Made by a program: the position numbers and the translations under genes. This document shows positions 52,947 through 62,619 of a stretch of 64,000 bases of DNA, piece after piece (the first letter of the stretch is position 1; each line of letters begins with the position of its first letter). The notes under the pieces were generated by a model. That model was not told where the DNA came from. It ran no database searches and worked only from the letters and a program-made list of their open reading frames with translations. This DNA is from Streptomyces sp. NBC_00236 (GTDB lineage Bacteria; Actinomycetota; Actinomycetes; Streptomycetales; Streptomycetaceae), in assembly GCF_036195045.1 (NCBI RefSeq), contig NZ_CP108100.1:6820001-6884000 (forward strand), read 5' to 3'.

Positions 52947-54314
52947 ATGGACGAAGAGACCAGATACGAGGCGGTGAGCAGCCGCGACGCGCGTTTCGAC
53001 GGGGAGTTCTTCTTCGCCGTCGAGACGACCGGCATCTACTGCCGGCCGAGCTGCCCCGCCGTCACCCCCAAGCGGAAGAACGTCCGCTTCTACCCGACCG
53101 CGGCCGCCGCGCAGGGCAACGGATTCCGGGCGTGCAGGCGCTGCCGCCCGGACGCCGTTCCCGGCTCCGCGGACTGGAACGTCCGGGCGGACGTGGTCGG
53201 CCGTGCCATGCGCATGATCGGCGACGGTGTGGTGGACCGGGAAGGCGTCCCCGGTCTCGCCCACCGGCTCGGCTACAGCTCGCGGCAGGTCCAGCGCCAG
53301 CTCAACGCGGAACTGGGCGCCGGGCCGGTCGCGCTGGCCCGCGCCCAGCGCGCGCACACCGCGCGGGTCCTGCTCCAGACCACCGGGCTGCCCGTCACCG
53401 AGATCGCGTTCGCGGCGGGTTTCGCCTCGGTGCGTCAGTTCAACGACACGGTTCGGCAGATCTACGCCCGCACTCCGAGCGACCTGCGTACCGAGGCCGG
53501 CACCGGGCTCGGCGCCGCACCCCGGCAGGCCCGCACCACCGGCATTCCGCTCCGGCTCGCGCACCGGGGTCCGTACGCGGCCCGCGAGGTCTTCGATCTG
53601 CTCGCGGCCGAGACGGTCGCCCGGATCGAGGAGGTCAGCGGGGACCCCGGGGCCCGGACGTACCGCCGCACTCTGCGCCTGCCGCACGGTACCGGGATCG
53701 CCGCCGTCGACGAGCGGTCCGCCGGGTCCTGGCTTGAGGCCCGCATCCACCTCACGGACCTGCGTGATCTGACCACCGCCGTGCAGCGGCTGCGCCGCCT
53801 CTTCGACCTGGACGCCGACCCGTACGCCGTGGACGAACTGCTCGGCGCCGATCCGCTGCTCGCGGCCGGGGTGGCCGACCGCCCGGGGGTGCGCTCGCCC
53901 GGCACGGCGGACCCCGAGGAGTTCGCCGTGCGGGCGCTGGTGGGTCCGGCGGCAGCCGCTGAGCTGGTCGAGCTGTACGGAAAGGTCCTGGACGTCTCCT
54001 GCGGCGGGCTCACCCATGTGTTCCCCGAACCGGGCGTCCTGGCCGGCGCGGTGTCCGACCCGGCGCTGCGGGCCCTCGCCACCGCCCTCGCCGACGGCGA
54101 CGTACGGCTCGACGCGGGCGCCGACCGGGAGGCGGCCGAACAGGCGCTGCTGCGGCTGCCCGGCATCGGCCCGGCCACCGCGAAGCTGATCCGGATGCGC
54201 GGCCTGGGCGACCCCGATGTGGACCCGTACGGAACGCCCGGCTCCGACCGGTGGCGGCCCTGGCGCTCCTACGGCGTACGCCGTGCGGAGGCCGTGGACC
54301 GGGTGCCCGCGTAA
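52947..54314 (+). CDS. Ada-AlkA fusion: DNA methyl-accepting regulator plus 3-methyladenine glycosylase, catalytic segment missing
   Basis: 455 residues. Zinc domain of Ada with Cys32, Cys36, Cys63 and Cys66 (GIYCRPSCP, ACRRCRPD), AraC-type helix-turn-helix at ~100-180 (LAHRLGYSSRQVQRQL), then an AlkA N-terminal domain and glycosylase domain. The helix-hairpin-helix LLRLPGIGPATAKLIRMRGL is intact, but the segment that should carry TDLG and the catalytic Asp is replaced by DPDVDPYGTPGSDRWRPWRS, so some 25 residues seem deleted. It may be a methylation sensor without glycosylase activity. No Shine-Dalgarno; probably leaderless. Confidence 0.85.
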   Translation: MDEETRYEAVSSRDARFDGEFFFAVETTGIYCRPSCPAVTPKRKNVRFYPTAAAAQGNGFRACRRCRPDAVPGSADWNVRADVVGRAMRMIGDGVVDREGVPGLAHRLGYSSRQVQRQLNAELGAGPVALARAQRAHTARVLLQTTGLPVTEIAFAAGFASVRQFNDTVRQIYARTPSDLRTEAGTGLGAAPRQARTTGIPLRLAHRGPYAAREVFDLLAAETVARIEEVSGDPGARTYRRTLRLPHGTGIAAVDERSAGSWLEARIHLTDLRDLTTAVQRLRRLFDLDADPYAVDELLGADPLLAAGVADRPGVRSPGTADPEEFAVRALVGPAAAAELVELYGKVLDVSCGGLTHVFPEPGVLAGAVSDPALRALATALADGDVRLDAGADREAAEQALLRLPGIGPATAKLIRMRGLGDPDVDPYGTPGSDRWRPWRSYGVRRAEAVDRVPA

Positions 54315-54319
54315 CGGGA

Positions 54320-56752
54320 TCAGGCCGGCAGGCCCCAGCTCGGTGCGGGTCCGTTCGCCGCGACCGGGCGGACGGTCAGGTCCGGGCGGTCGCCGGCTGC
54401 GGTGATCAGCGCCGATTCGCCCTTGCGGAGCCGGATGCGTACCGCACCGCCGTCCTGCTCCTCGTGGGCCAGGGGGCGTCCGTGCCGGTCCCGGACCTCG
54501 ATGGCGCCCTCGATGCCGTGCCGTACGACGCAGGGCGCGCCCGCCTCGCTGGTGAGGCGGACCCAGCGCGTCCGGCCGCCCTCCCGCACGGCGCTGAGCA
54601 GGAAGGCGCCCTGGGTGCGGAAGTCGTGGACGGTGAGGTCCTGCCAGGCGGCGGGCAGGGCGGGGAAGACCCTGATGGTGTCGCCCCAGGACTGGCAGAC
54701 CATGTCGTGGAGCGACTGGGCGGCCGACAGCGGGGTCTCGATGACGGGGCCGGACTCCTTGTACATCGTGTTGGCCTGGATGAACCGGCTCATCAGCTGT
54801 CCCAGGTACGCCAAGGCGTCCTCGCCCTTGCCGAGCAGTGCCGACATGGAGGCGGCGCCGGTGAAGGTGTAGCCCTGCAGCGCGCCCTCGAAGCCGACCC
54901 AGTGGGCGAGGGACTTCTCGATCAGGGCGCGTTCGGAGCCGGTCGTGCCGGTGACCTCGTACAGCGGGTAGACGGCGAGCATGTGCGAGTAGTGGCGGTG
55001 GGACTTCGCGAACGGCACCCCGGCGCCGATCATGTAGCCGTTCTCGTCGACGGGGTACGGGGTGAGCCTGGCCAGCACCTCCTGCCAGCGGGCGGTCAGC
55101 GGGTCGTCGACGTCCAGTTCGCGGGCCGATTCGAGCAGGGTGCGGCAGCCCCAGCGCAGGAGCATCAGGTCGTAGTTGCAGTCGGGGGCGTTGACGCCGT
55201 ACTCGGGGGAGAAGGTGGCCGGGAGGTGCAGCTTGCCGTCGGCGCCCGGGGTGAGGAAGTGCAGGTAGTAGTTGACGGCCTTGCGCAGCAGCGGGAAGAG
55301 GGTGTCGCGCAGGACGGACCGGTCCATCGTGTGGCGGTAGGAGAGCCAGACGTTGTGAAGGGCCCAGGTCAGATTGCCGACCTCGGGGGTGGGCGGGTCC
55401 TGGCCGGGGATGCCGACGCCGTAGCCGCCGTCGGCGACCGCGGCCCCGTTGACCAGCTGCGGGTCGGTGGTGCGGGGGATGCCGGCGGAGTCGGCCCGGT
55501 AGGGGGCGGCGACCTCGCGGGAGAGCTGCTCGCGGAATTCGCCCAGGGCCCGGGTGACGGCGTCGAGCTCCAGGTGGTTGGAGCCGTGGATCAGCCAGTA
55601 CTCCAGCTGGACGTTGAGGTTCCACCAGGTGTTGGGCCACGGTGTGGGCTCCAGCCAGGGGCCCGAGGTGGCCATCACGGGTGCGTCCCTGCGCGCGGCC
55701 GAGGCCGTTTTGTAGAGCTGGATCCAGTAGAAGCGCTGCAGTCGTGCATCGGGGAGCGACAGGAAGCTCTTGCGGTAGAAGCGGTCCCACCAGGTGCGGT
55801 GCGGGGCGGCGAGCAGGGTGTACGGAAGGGCGGAGGCGGCCGTGACCGTACGCAGCGCGCGTGCGCGGGCGGTGTTCCCGGGGTGGGAGTGCGTGACGGT
55901 CACGTACAGGGTGCGGGCGGCGCCGCGTGCCCGCTCGCGCCAGGCGGTGACGTGGGCTCCGCCCGCGAGCAGTGACTGCACGGCCGCGGTCGTCCCGCCG
56001 TGCTCCTCGACGACGGCCGGGGGGTTGCCCGTGTAGCCGTCCGGCAGCGGCTTGAAGGCGGCCCGGGGACTGATCGCCTCGGCCGGGTGGAAGACCCAGC
56101 GGAAGTCCTTCTCGCCGTCGCTCGGGGTCACCTCGACGGCCAGCACGTCACCGGTCGACTGCACGAAGGCGCGGAGCGTGAGGGTGCCGGCCGAGGTGGT
56201 GACGGTGCCCTGCAACTCGGCGGTGTGCAGCCGCATCCGCCAGTCGACGCCCGTGACGGTGCCGGCCGGCTCCAGGGTGAAGTGGCCGATCGGGAGCCGC
56301 GCCAGGCCGAAGAGCGAACCGAACTCGGGCCGGTGGTCCTGGACCTCGGAGTGCTGGACGTTGAAGCGGATCGCCGTGGTCTCCGCGCCGGGCTCCGCGT
56401 AGATACCGGAGCCGAGCCGGCCGTTGCCCAGGTAGGGGCCCTCGTACCAGGTCTTCGGCATGCGCTGCCAGCGCAGGTCGGCGTCGTCGAGGACGGTGCT
56501 CCAGCTGTCCGCGGGGGAGCGCACCACGACGGGGGCGGCCGCGGCGGCCGACGCGGCAGCGGCCTGGGCGGGGACGGCGGTGCCGCCCACCACGAGGGCT
56601 CCGCCGAGCGCGGTGCCGGTGGCGATCACGCTTCTGCGGGAGGGGGCGGACCGGGAGGGGGCGGGCGAGGAATCGGTGCGGGGGGAGGAGGCGTGATCCG
56701 GTGCTGTGGGCAAGGCATCTCCTGGCGATTCGTACGCAGACAGGCGCATCAA
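54320..56752 (-). CDS. Secreted GH95-type glycoside hydrolase (alpha-L-fucosidase-like)
   Basis: 810 residues. A Tat signal SRRSVIATGTALGG at residues ~38-52 follows a long hydrophilic leader. The catalytic part contains WYEGPYLGNGRLGSGIYAEP, the (alpha/alpha)6 barrel LWWNLNVQLEYWLIHGSNHL-type NTWWNLNVQLEYWLIHGSN and GALQGYTFTGAASMSALLGKG. The layout fits GH95 1,2-alpha-L-fucosidases, but the pairing with known fucosidase catalytic residues is not certain. The first codon may be TTG 56752 or ATG 56749. It converges on the Ada-AlkA gene with 5 bp between stops. Fucosylated host- or plant-glycan breakdown would fit the sialidase locus. Confidence 0.75.
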   Translation of the reverse strand: MMRLSAYESPGDALPTAPDHASSPRTDSSPAPSRSAPSRRSVIATGTALGGALVVGGTAVPAQAAAASAAAAAPVVVRSPADSWSTVLDDADLRWQRMPKTWYEGPYLGNGRLGSGIYAEPGAETTAIRFNVQHSEVQDHRPEFGSLFGLARLPIGHFTLEPAGTVTGVDWRMRLHTAELQGTVTTSAGTLTLRAFVQSTGDVLAVEVTPSDGEKDFRWVFHPAEAISPRAAFKPLPDGYTGNPPAVVEEHGGTTAAVQSLLAGGAHVTAWRERARGAARTLYVTVTHSHPGNTARARALRTVTAASALPYTLLAAPHRTWWDRFYRKSFLSLPDARLQRFYWIQLYKTASAARRDAPVMATSGPWLEPTPWPNTWWNLNVQLEYWLIHGSNHLELDAVTRALGEFREQLSREVAAPYRADSAGIPRTTDPQLVNGAAVADGGYGVGIPGQDPPTPEVGNLTWALHNVWLSYRHTMDRSVLRDTLFPLLRKAVNYYLHFLTPGADGKLHLPATFSPEYGVNAPDCNYDLMLLRWGCRTLLESARELDVDDPLTARWQEVLARLTPYPVDENGYMIGAGVPFAKSHRHYSHMLAVYPLYEVTGTTGSERALIEKSLAHWVGFEGALQGYTFTGAASMSALLGKGEDALAYLGQLMSRFIQANTMYKESGPVIETPLSAAQSLHDMVCQSWGDTIRVFPALPAAWQDLTVHDFRTQGAFLLSAVREGGRTRWVRLTSEAGAPCVVRHGIEGAIEVRDRHGRPLAHEEQDGGAVRIRLRKGESALITAAGDRPDLTVRPVAANGPAPSWGLPA

Positions 56753-56776
56753 TTCATCCGAGCTATGTCCTCACGG

Positions 56777-56805
56777 AACGTAGGCTTGAGCCTTCTGTCC
56801 GTCAA
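56777..56805 (-). promoter_or_regulatory. GH95 gene promoter
   Basis: Minus strand TTGACG (56805-56800), 17-bp spacer, TACGTT (56782-56777), 25 bp before the start codon. Confidence 0.65.
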
Positions 56806-56878
56806 TAGGGCGCGAGAGATCCGATGTGTTTCTCTCCATGTGGTCGGGCTTCGCCTACATGACGGGCGTGGAGGGGCG

Positions 56879-57361
56879 TCAGCCCCAGATCACCGCACCC
56901 AGCCATGCCCCTGCCACCAGCAGGCATGCGAACAGTTCGACGAGCACGGAGTAGCCGGTCGCCCGCATCACGGAGCGGACCGAGGCCCAGCCGGCCCCCC
57001 GGCTGCCCAGCCGTAGTCGCTCGGCCCCGTAGATCACGCCCACGTACCCGGCGATCGCTCCCACCACGGGGATCACGAAGAACCCGGTGATGGCCCCGAT
57101 CCCGCCGAGCATCAGCGTCCGGCGCGGCGCCCCGGACTCCCGCGGCCGGCGCGGTGGCAGGAGCGGTTTCAGCGCCTGGTTCAGCAGCAGCAGCGCCGTG
57201 GACCCGATCAGGACCCCCCAGGCGGCCGGAGTCATGTCGGTCAGCGCCCACCACAGGACGGCGGCCCAGACGATCGCCTGCCCGGGCACACCGGGCACCA
57301 GCACGCCGATCAGGCCGAGCATCATGACCAGTCCGACGGCGACGAGCTGCCACACACTCAT
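56879..57361 (-). CDS. DUF456 membrane protein
   Basis: 160 residues with about four hydrophobic helices: LVAVGLVMMLGLIGVLVPGV, AVLWWALTDM, GIGAITGFFVIPVVGAIAGYVG and VLVELFACLLVAGAWLGAVI. The glycine-rich loop in the second half is typical of DUF456. Function unknown. ATG 57361 is weakly preceded by GCAGG. Confidence 0.82.
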   Translation of the reverse strand: MSVWQLVAVGLVMMLGLIGVLVPGVPGQAIVWAAVLWWALTDMTPAAWGVLIGSTALLLLNQALKPLLPPRRPRESGAPRRTLMLGGIGAITGFFVIPVVGAIAGYVGVIYGAERLRLGSRGAGWASVRSVMRATGYSVLVELFACLLVAGAWLGAVIWG

Positions 57362-57511
57362 CTGACCAGCCTGCCGGAGTCCGGCCGGTCCTGCCCGTCG
57401 TCGCGCCCCGCTCCGGGGTCGTAGGCGCAGCTCAGAGGTGTGACGGCGGTGTTCCCCACCCGACGTGGGCGGGCGGCGGCAGCCGGCCGCCCACAACGGG
57501 AGCGGGGCCGG

Positions 57512-58501
57512 TCAGGGGCGGGGGTCGCGGGCGACCCAGCCCCGCTCGTACGCATGCCAGCCCAGCTGGAGCCGGGTCGACACCCCGGTGAGCTCCATCA
57601 GGCCCTTGACCCGGCGCTGCACCGTCCGCAGCCCCAGATCGAGCTGCTTCGCCACGCTGGCATCGGTCAGGCCGGCCAGCAGCAGCGAAAGGATCTCCAG
57701 GTCCGTCGGATCGGGCCCCGTCGCCTCCTCTTCGACCCGGCCGTTCTCGGCGAACCGCAGCGGCATCGCCTCGCGCCACACCGCCTCGAAGAGCCCTGTC
57801 AGCGACTCCAGCAGCCCCGACGCGTGTACCACCAGCGCCGCCGGCTCCGCGCCGCGGGCGGTCAGCGGCACCATCGCCAGCGCCCGGTCCGCGACGACCA
57901 GCTTCGTCGGAACCCGGTCCACGACCCGGCACTGCTCGTTGCGGCTCAGTGCCGCCGACAGCTCCAGAAGCCCCGACGGCAGTCCCAGCACCTCGCGCTC
58001 GACCACCACCCGGAACGACACCCCGCGGGTGGCCGCCTGCTCCTCGGACTCGTTGTCGAGGCCGCTGACCGCGATCGGATTCCCGGTGACCAGGGCGCAC
58101 ACCTCGCTCGTCGCCCCCAGCTGCAGCTGATGGAAACGATGAGCCACGGCGCTCGCCCCGGTGACCACCTCGACCAGATCGTGCACGGCCGGCTCGGCCG
58201 CGTCCGCCCGGTACTCCTCGGCCAGCAGGACCGCGGCCAGCTCCGCCTGCTCCAGCTCGTGGCGCTGCTGGGTCAGCAGCGCCCCCAGCGCGACCCCGGG
58301 CGGCGCCGCCACCCACCGGCCGGTACGGGCCGACGACTGCGCGGCCAGCCCGTGCTGCTCCAGTCGCCGCAGCGCCCGCTCGGTGTCCCGTTCGGGCAGC
58401 GCCAGCCGGTGCGCGAGATCGGAGACCTCCGCGGCTCCCACCGCCACCAGCGCGCGATAGGCCGACTCCTGCGTCTCGTCGAGACCTATGGCTCCCAACA
58501 T
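57512..58501 (-). CDS. TrmB/LuxR-type transcriptional regulator
   Basis: 329 residues. N-terminal TrmB-like winged helix (DETQESAYRALVAVGAAEVS, LPERDTERALRRLEQHGLAA), a central sensor domain, and a C-terminal LuxR helix-turn-helix (EILSLLLAGLTDASVAKQLD, LRTVQRRVKGLMELTGVSTR). Such proteins are often found next to secreted subtilases in Streptomyces (recalled), as here: the divergent gene encodes one. ATG 58501 has GGAGGT about 6 nt upstream. Confidence 0.85.
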   Translation of the reverse strand: MLGAIGLDETQESAYRALVAVGAAEVSDLAHRLALPERDTERALRRLEQHGLAAQSSARTGRWVAAPPGVALGALLTQQRHELEQAELAAVLLAEEYRADAAEPAVHDLVEVVTGASAVAHRFHQLQLGATSEVCALVTGNPIAVSGLDNESEEQAATRGVSFRVVVEREVLGLPSGLLELSAALSRNEQCRVVDRVPTKLVVADRALAMVPLTARGAEPAALVVHASGLLESLTGLFEAVWREAMPLRFAENGRVEEEATGPDPTDLEILSLLLAGLTDASVAKQLDLGLRTVQRRVKGLMELTGVSTRLQLGWHAYERGWVARDPRP

Positions 58502-58574
58502 CCCCGGACCTCCCCGAACCGCTTGCTGCCCCGTCATGTCGTGCCGGCAGGCCGACCGGCCGTGGCGGAAAGCG

Positions 58575-58598
58575 GCCACGGCGTAAACCCGCCGTGGC
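58575..58598. promoter_or_regulatory. Palindrome between regulator and subtilase
   Basis: GCCACGGCG-N6-CGCCGTGGC, perfect 9-bp arms, in the 210-bp divergent region. A second palindrome GTGGCGCCAC lies at 58633-58642 and shares the GTGGC half. Candidate binding sites for the TrmB/LuxR regulator. Confidence 0.65.
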
Positions 58599-58711
58599 AC
58601 ATCATCGCTGTACCGCCCGTCACTCTGCCAATGTGGCGCCACCGCAGCACCAACAACCTCCGGAATGAGGGCTTTTTGCGCCTTCCATGCCGGTTTCACT
58701 TGGGGAGAGCG

Positions 58712-61700
58712 ATGCGTCCGATTTCGCGTACGGCACTGGGGGCGGCCACCGCCGCCGTCCTCGCCGTCACGGTGATCGCACCGTCCGTGGCAGCGCCACA
58801 GGGCGACGCGGACACGAAGAGACCGCTGACGGGCACCGCGGCCGCCACGCCCAAGGCGGACAAGCCGGTCACCGTCACCCTGGTCACCGGCGACAAGGTG
58901 CTGGTGAGCACGGACGGTTCGGGGAACGCCTCGGCCACCGCCCTGCCCCGCGAGGACGGCACCGTCCCGCTCGTACAGACCCGCCGCTCGGGCGAGGACC
59001 TGTACGTCTACCCGGACACCGCCGTGAAGGCGCTGGCCGAGGGCACCGTCGACGAGGAACTCTTCAACGTCACCGGGCTGATCCGGCAGGGGTACGACGA
59101 CGCGCACGCGGACTCCGTACCGCTGATCGCGACCTACTCCACGGACACCGCACGCAGCGCGCCCGTCACCCCGCGCGGCGCCGAGCGCGGCCTCGCTCTC
59201 CCGTCCATCGACGGTGTGGCGCTCAAGGCCGACAAGAAGCAGACCGCCGGGTTCTGGTCGGACGTCACCGCCCCCCGGTCCCGCTCCGGCGCCGGGCTGA
59301 AGAAGCTCTGGCTGGACCGCCAGGTCGAGGCCAGCCTCGACCGCTCCACCAAGCAGATCGGCGCCGACCTCGCCTGGGCCGCCGGCTACGACGGCAAGGG
59401 CACCAAGGTTGCCGTCCTGGACACCGGCGCCGACGCCGAACACCCCGATCTCAAGGGCCGGATCACCGAGTCGAAGAACTTCACCGACTCCGACACCACC
59501 GACGACCGTCAGGGACACGGCACCCACACCGTCTCCACCGTGGGCGGCAGCGGCGCGGCCGGCGACGGCAAGAAGAAGGGCGTCGCCCCCGGCGCCGACC
59601 TGCTCGTCGGCAAGGTGCTCAACGACAGCGGCTCCGGCGACTCGTCCTGGATCATCGCGGGCATGCAGTGGGCCGTCGACCAGAAGGCCGACGTCGTCTC
59701 CATGAGCCTGGGCAGCCAGACCCCCACCGACTGCACCGACCCGATGAGCATGGCGGCCGAGGAACTCGGCAGGAGCAAGGACACCCTCTTCGTCATCGCG
59801 GCCGGCAACTCGGGGCCGACGCTCAACACCGTGTCCTCGCCCGGGTGCGCGCCCAACGTGCTGACCGTCGGCGCGGTCGACCGCGACGACTCCACCGCCT
59901 CGTTCTCCAGCCGCGGGCCGGCGATCGTCTCGCACACCCTCAAGCCGGAGATCGCCGCCCCCGGCGTCGACATATCCGCCGCGGCGGCAGGCGGTCGCGG
60001 TGTGTACGCCTACCAGTCGATGTCCGGTACGTCGATGGCCACCCCGCATGTCGCGGGCGCCGCCGCCATCGTCAAGGAACGCCACCCCGACTGGACGGCC
60101 CAGCAGATCAAGGCGGCCCTGGTGTCGTCCGCGAAGAGCGACATCCCCGGTGACGTACGCGAGACCGGCGGCGGCCGGCTCGACGTGAAGGCCGCCATCG
60201 ACACGACGCTCACCGGCGCACCCGCCGTCCAGGGCGGCACCTTCAACTGGCCGCAGGACAGGACCGACCGCACCACGGTGCAGGTCCCGTACACGAACAC
60301 GGGCGACAAGCCGGTGAAGCTGTCGCTCTCCGTCCAGGGCGTCACGGGCAACGACGGTTCGGCCGTCCGGTCGTCCGTCGCCGCACTCGGCGTGAAGAGC
60401 GTCACCGTGCCCGCCGGTGCGACGGCCGAGGTCCCGCTGAAGCTCGACCCGACCGCCCGCCTCCGGGACAGCCAGTACGGCGACGTCACCGGCCGGGTGC
60501 TGGCCACCGGCGCCGGTGGCGTCAAGGTCTCCACCCCGTTCTCGCTGTACGTCGGCGCCGAGACCGTCACCCTGCGCGTCAAGCTGATCGACGGCAATGG
60601 CAAGGCCGCGACGGGCTCGTCCTCGGTCGACGTCATCGGCACCGACACCGCCACCGGTGAGCGCCGCTTCAACGACGGCTCGACCGACCAGGTGTACGAG
60701 GTGCGCCCCGGCGCCTACTTCGTCTCCAGCTTCATCGTCTCGGCCGACCCCGAGGACGCCACCGGCCGGCTCACAGGTTCGGTCGGCTACCTGGCCCGGC
60801 CCCAGCTGGACGTCACCAAGGACACCGTCCTGGTGCTGGACGCCCGCAAGGCACACCGGATCAAGGTGAGGACCGAGGACCGGACCACCGAGACGCGCGG
60901 CGCGACGCTGGCCTTCGGCCGCAGCTGGGACGATGTCTGGCTGCACTCGGGATCCATCTCCGGCAGCGACGTCACCGGCGACTACCTGGTCGACATCCAG
61001 GGCAGGGCCCGTGACGGCGACTTCGAGTTCGACAGTTTCTGGCGGGCCTACGCCCCACAGATCGAGAAGCTCGCGGTCGTCGGCGGTGCGACCCTGCACC
61101 CCACCGCCGCCTCCGCAGGCTCCGTCAACCTCGACGGAACGGGACAGGCCGCACTCGTCGACGCCGGTTCCGGCACCCCCGATGAGCTGAAGGCCGCCGA
61201 TGTCTCGGGCAAGATAGCCCTGGTCGGCGTCGATGACGGCGGCGCCGTCCTCACACAGGCGCGCGACGCCCAGGCCGCGGGCGCGTCGGCGATCATCGTG
61301 CACCGCCCGTCCGCGGGCCCGTGGAAGCCGTCCGTGGGCTACGGTGCGGCGCCCCTGCCCGCGCTCGGTATCCAGTCCGACGAGGCCGCAGGTCTGCTCG
61401 CCGCCCTGGCCGCCGGACCCGTGGAGCTGAGCTGGAAGGCCACCGCAGCCAGCCCGTTCGTCTACAACCTGGCCTTCCCCGAGACGGGAACCGTCACCTC
61501 GGACCGGACGTACAGAGTCAGGGACACGCAGCTCGGCGCGGTCGAGTCCACCTACGAATCGATGGGGGTCAGGACCGACTTCGTGGACACGCTGCTCGTC
61601 GCCACCCCCTACGGCGCCCGGTACGGCGTCGGTGCGTTCGACAGCGTCCCCGCACCCGGAAAGCGCACCGAGTACTACTCGGCGGGCGACGACACCTGGC

Positions 61701-62479
61701 GCCAGCGGATCTCGTCCAGCTTCCCGTGGGGCGAGTTCATGGAGGACAGGTTCCGGACGTACGAAGCCGGTTCCCGGCGCACGGCCAACTGGTACCGGGG
61801 TCTCGTCGTCCCGTCCGCGCCCCGGGACGAGCGGGGCGGGGCCATGCTCGCCGCGGAGCGCCAGGACAATCTGATCGGCGTCGCCCCGGGCTTCTGGAGC
61901 GACAGCGAACACGGCGGTCTCCAGGGCTCCTTCGGGGACATGGGCAGCCTGCGGCTCACCAGTGGTGGCCAGGTGCTCGGTGTATCCGGCTGGCCGTCCG
62001 GGGTGTTCACCGTCCCGGCCGAGGACGCAGCCTACGAACTCACCATGACGACGTCGAAGGGCGGCCAGCCGGCCAAGGTGTGGAAGCGGTCCACCCGTAC
62101 CGAGACGACCTGGAGGTTCCGCTCGCACCGTGACGAGAACGCCTACTCGCAGGGCATCCCATTGCTCTTCCCGGGCTACGACCTCCCGTCGGACGGCATG
62201 AAGACCCTTGCGGCGAAGGACGGTCAGCAGATCGGCCTGAGCGTTTCGGGCCACGCCGGCTACACGCCCGGCACGGTCACGGCCGCCGAGGTCTCGTACT
62301 CGTACGACGGCGGCGAGACCTGGACCGCGGCCACCACCGCTCAGCGCGGCGGCCGTTGGACCGCGACCGTGAACCACGCGGACGCGACCGGCAAGCCGGT
62401 CACCCTGCGCACCGAACTGACGGACGCCAACGGCAACTCCGTCGTCCAGACCGTGACCGACGCCTACGCGGTGCGCTGA
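58712..62479 (+). CDS. Large secreted S8 subtilisin-like serine protease
   Basis: 1255 residues. Signal peptide to about residue 28 (VAA), a propeptide to ~210, then the S8 catalytic domain with Asp237 (AVLDTGADAEHPDL), His269 (GHGTHTVSTV), oxyanion Asn366 (AAGNSG) and Ser441 (GTSMATPHVAG). A Fn3-like region follows, then a protease-associated segment (GKIALVGVDDGGAVLTQARD) and a C-terminal domain of beta repeats. ATG 58712 has GGGGAG 5 nt upstream. Likely controlled by the divergent TrmB/LuxR regulator. Confidence 0.93.
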   Translation: MRPISRTALGAATAAVLAVTVIAPSVAAPQGDADTKRPLTGTAAATPKADKPVTVTLVTGDKVLVSTDGSGNASATALPREDGTVPLVQTRRSGEDLYVYPDTAVKALAEGTVDEELFNVTGLIRQGYDDAHADSVPLIATYSTDTARSAPVTPRGAERGLALPSIDGVALKADKKQTAGFWSDVTAPRSRSGAGLKKLWLDRQVEASLDRSTKQIGADLAWAAGYDGKGTKVAVLDTGADAEHPDLKGRITESKNFTDSDTTDDRQGHGTHTVSTVGGSGAAGDGKKKGVAPGADLLVGKVLNDSGSGDSSWIIAGMQWAVDQKADVVSMSLGSQTPTDCTDPMSMAAEELGRSKDTLFVIAAGNSGPTLNTVSSPGCAPNVLTVGAVDRDDSTASFSSRGPAIVSHTLKPEIAAPGVDISAAAAGGRGVYAYQSMSGTSMATPHVAGAAAIVKERHPDWTAQQIKAALVSSAKSDIPGDVRETGGGRLDVKAAIDTTLTGAPAVQGGTFNWPQDRTDRTTVQVPYTNTGDKPVKLSLSVQGVTGNDGSAVRSSVAALGVKSVTVPAGATAEVPLKLDPTARLRDSQYGDVTGRVLATGAGGVKVSTPFSLYVGAETVTLRVKLIDGNGKAATGSSSVDVIGTDTATGERRFNDGSTDQVYEVRPGAYFVSSFIVSADPEDATGRLTGSVGYLARPQLDVTKDTVLVLDARKAHRIKVRTEDRTTETRGATLAFGRSWDDVWLHSGSISGSDVTGDYLVDIQGRARDGDFEFDSFWRAYAPQIEKLAVVGGATLHPTAASAGSVNLDGTGQAALVDAGSGTPDELKAADVSGKIALVGVDDGGAVLTQARDAQAAGASAIIVHRPSAGPWKPSVGYGAAPLPALGIQSDEAAGLLAALAAGPVELSWKATAASPFVYNLAFPETGTVTSDRTYRVRDTQLGAVESTYESMGVRTDFVDTLLVATPYGARYGVGAFDSVPAPGKRTEYYSAGDDTWRQRISSSFPWGEFMEDRFRTYEAGSRRTANWYRGLVVPSAPRDERGGAMLAAERQDNLIGVAPGFWSDSEHGGLQGSFGDMGSLRLTSGGQVLGVSGWPSGVFTVPAEDAAYELTMTTSKGGQPAKVWKRSTRTETTWRFRSHRDENAYSQGIPLLFPGYDLPSDGMKTLAAKDGQQIGLSVSGHAGYTPGTVTAAEVSYSYDGGETWTAATTAQRGGRWTATVNHADATGKPVTLRTELTDANGNSVVQTVTDAYAVR

Positions 62480-62496
62480 CGGCGCGTCACCCGACC

Positions 62497-62549
62497 GGTC
62501 CGCCGGGCGTCCTTCCCGTGGGGGGTGGGGCCGCCCGGCGGACCTTTTT
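62497..62549 (+). terminator. Rho-independent terminator after subtilase
   Basis: GGTCCGCCGGGCG / CGCCCGGCGGACC, 13 perfect bp, 22-nt loop, followed by TTTTT; 18 bp after the stop. Confidence 0.9.
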
Positions 62550-62619
62550 CCGGACGGGACTCAGCCACTTTTTCCGGATGTCCCGTTTTCGCACGGCCCT
62601 CGCGGTGGACAATAAGGGC

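Noticed and set aside
57512..62377. A 1621-codon minus-strand frame antisense to the subtilase
   Set aside because: Produced by third-position GC bias; only its last 330 codons match a real gene (the TrmB/LuxR regulator), and the rest is antisense with abnormal composition.
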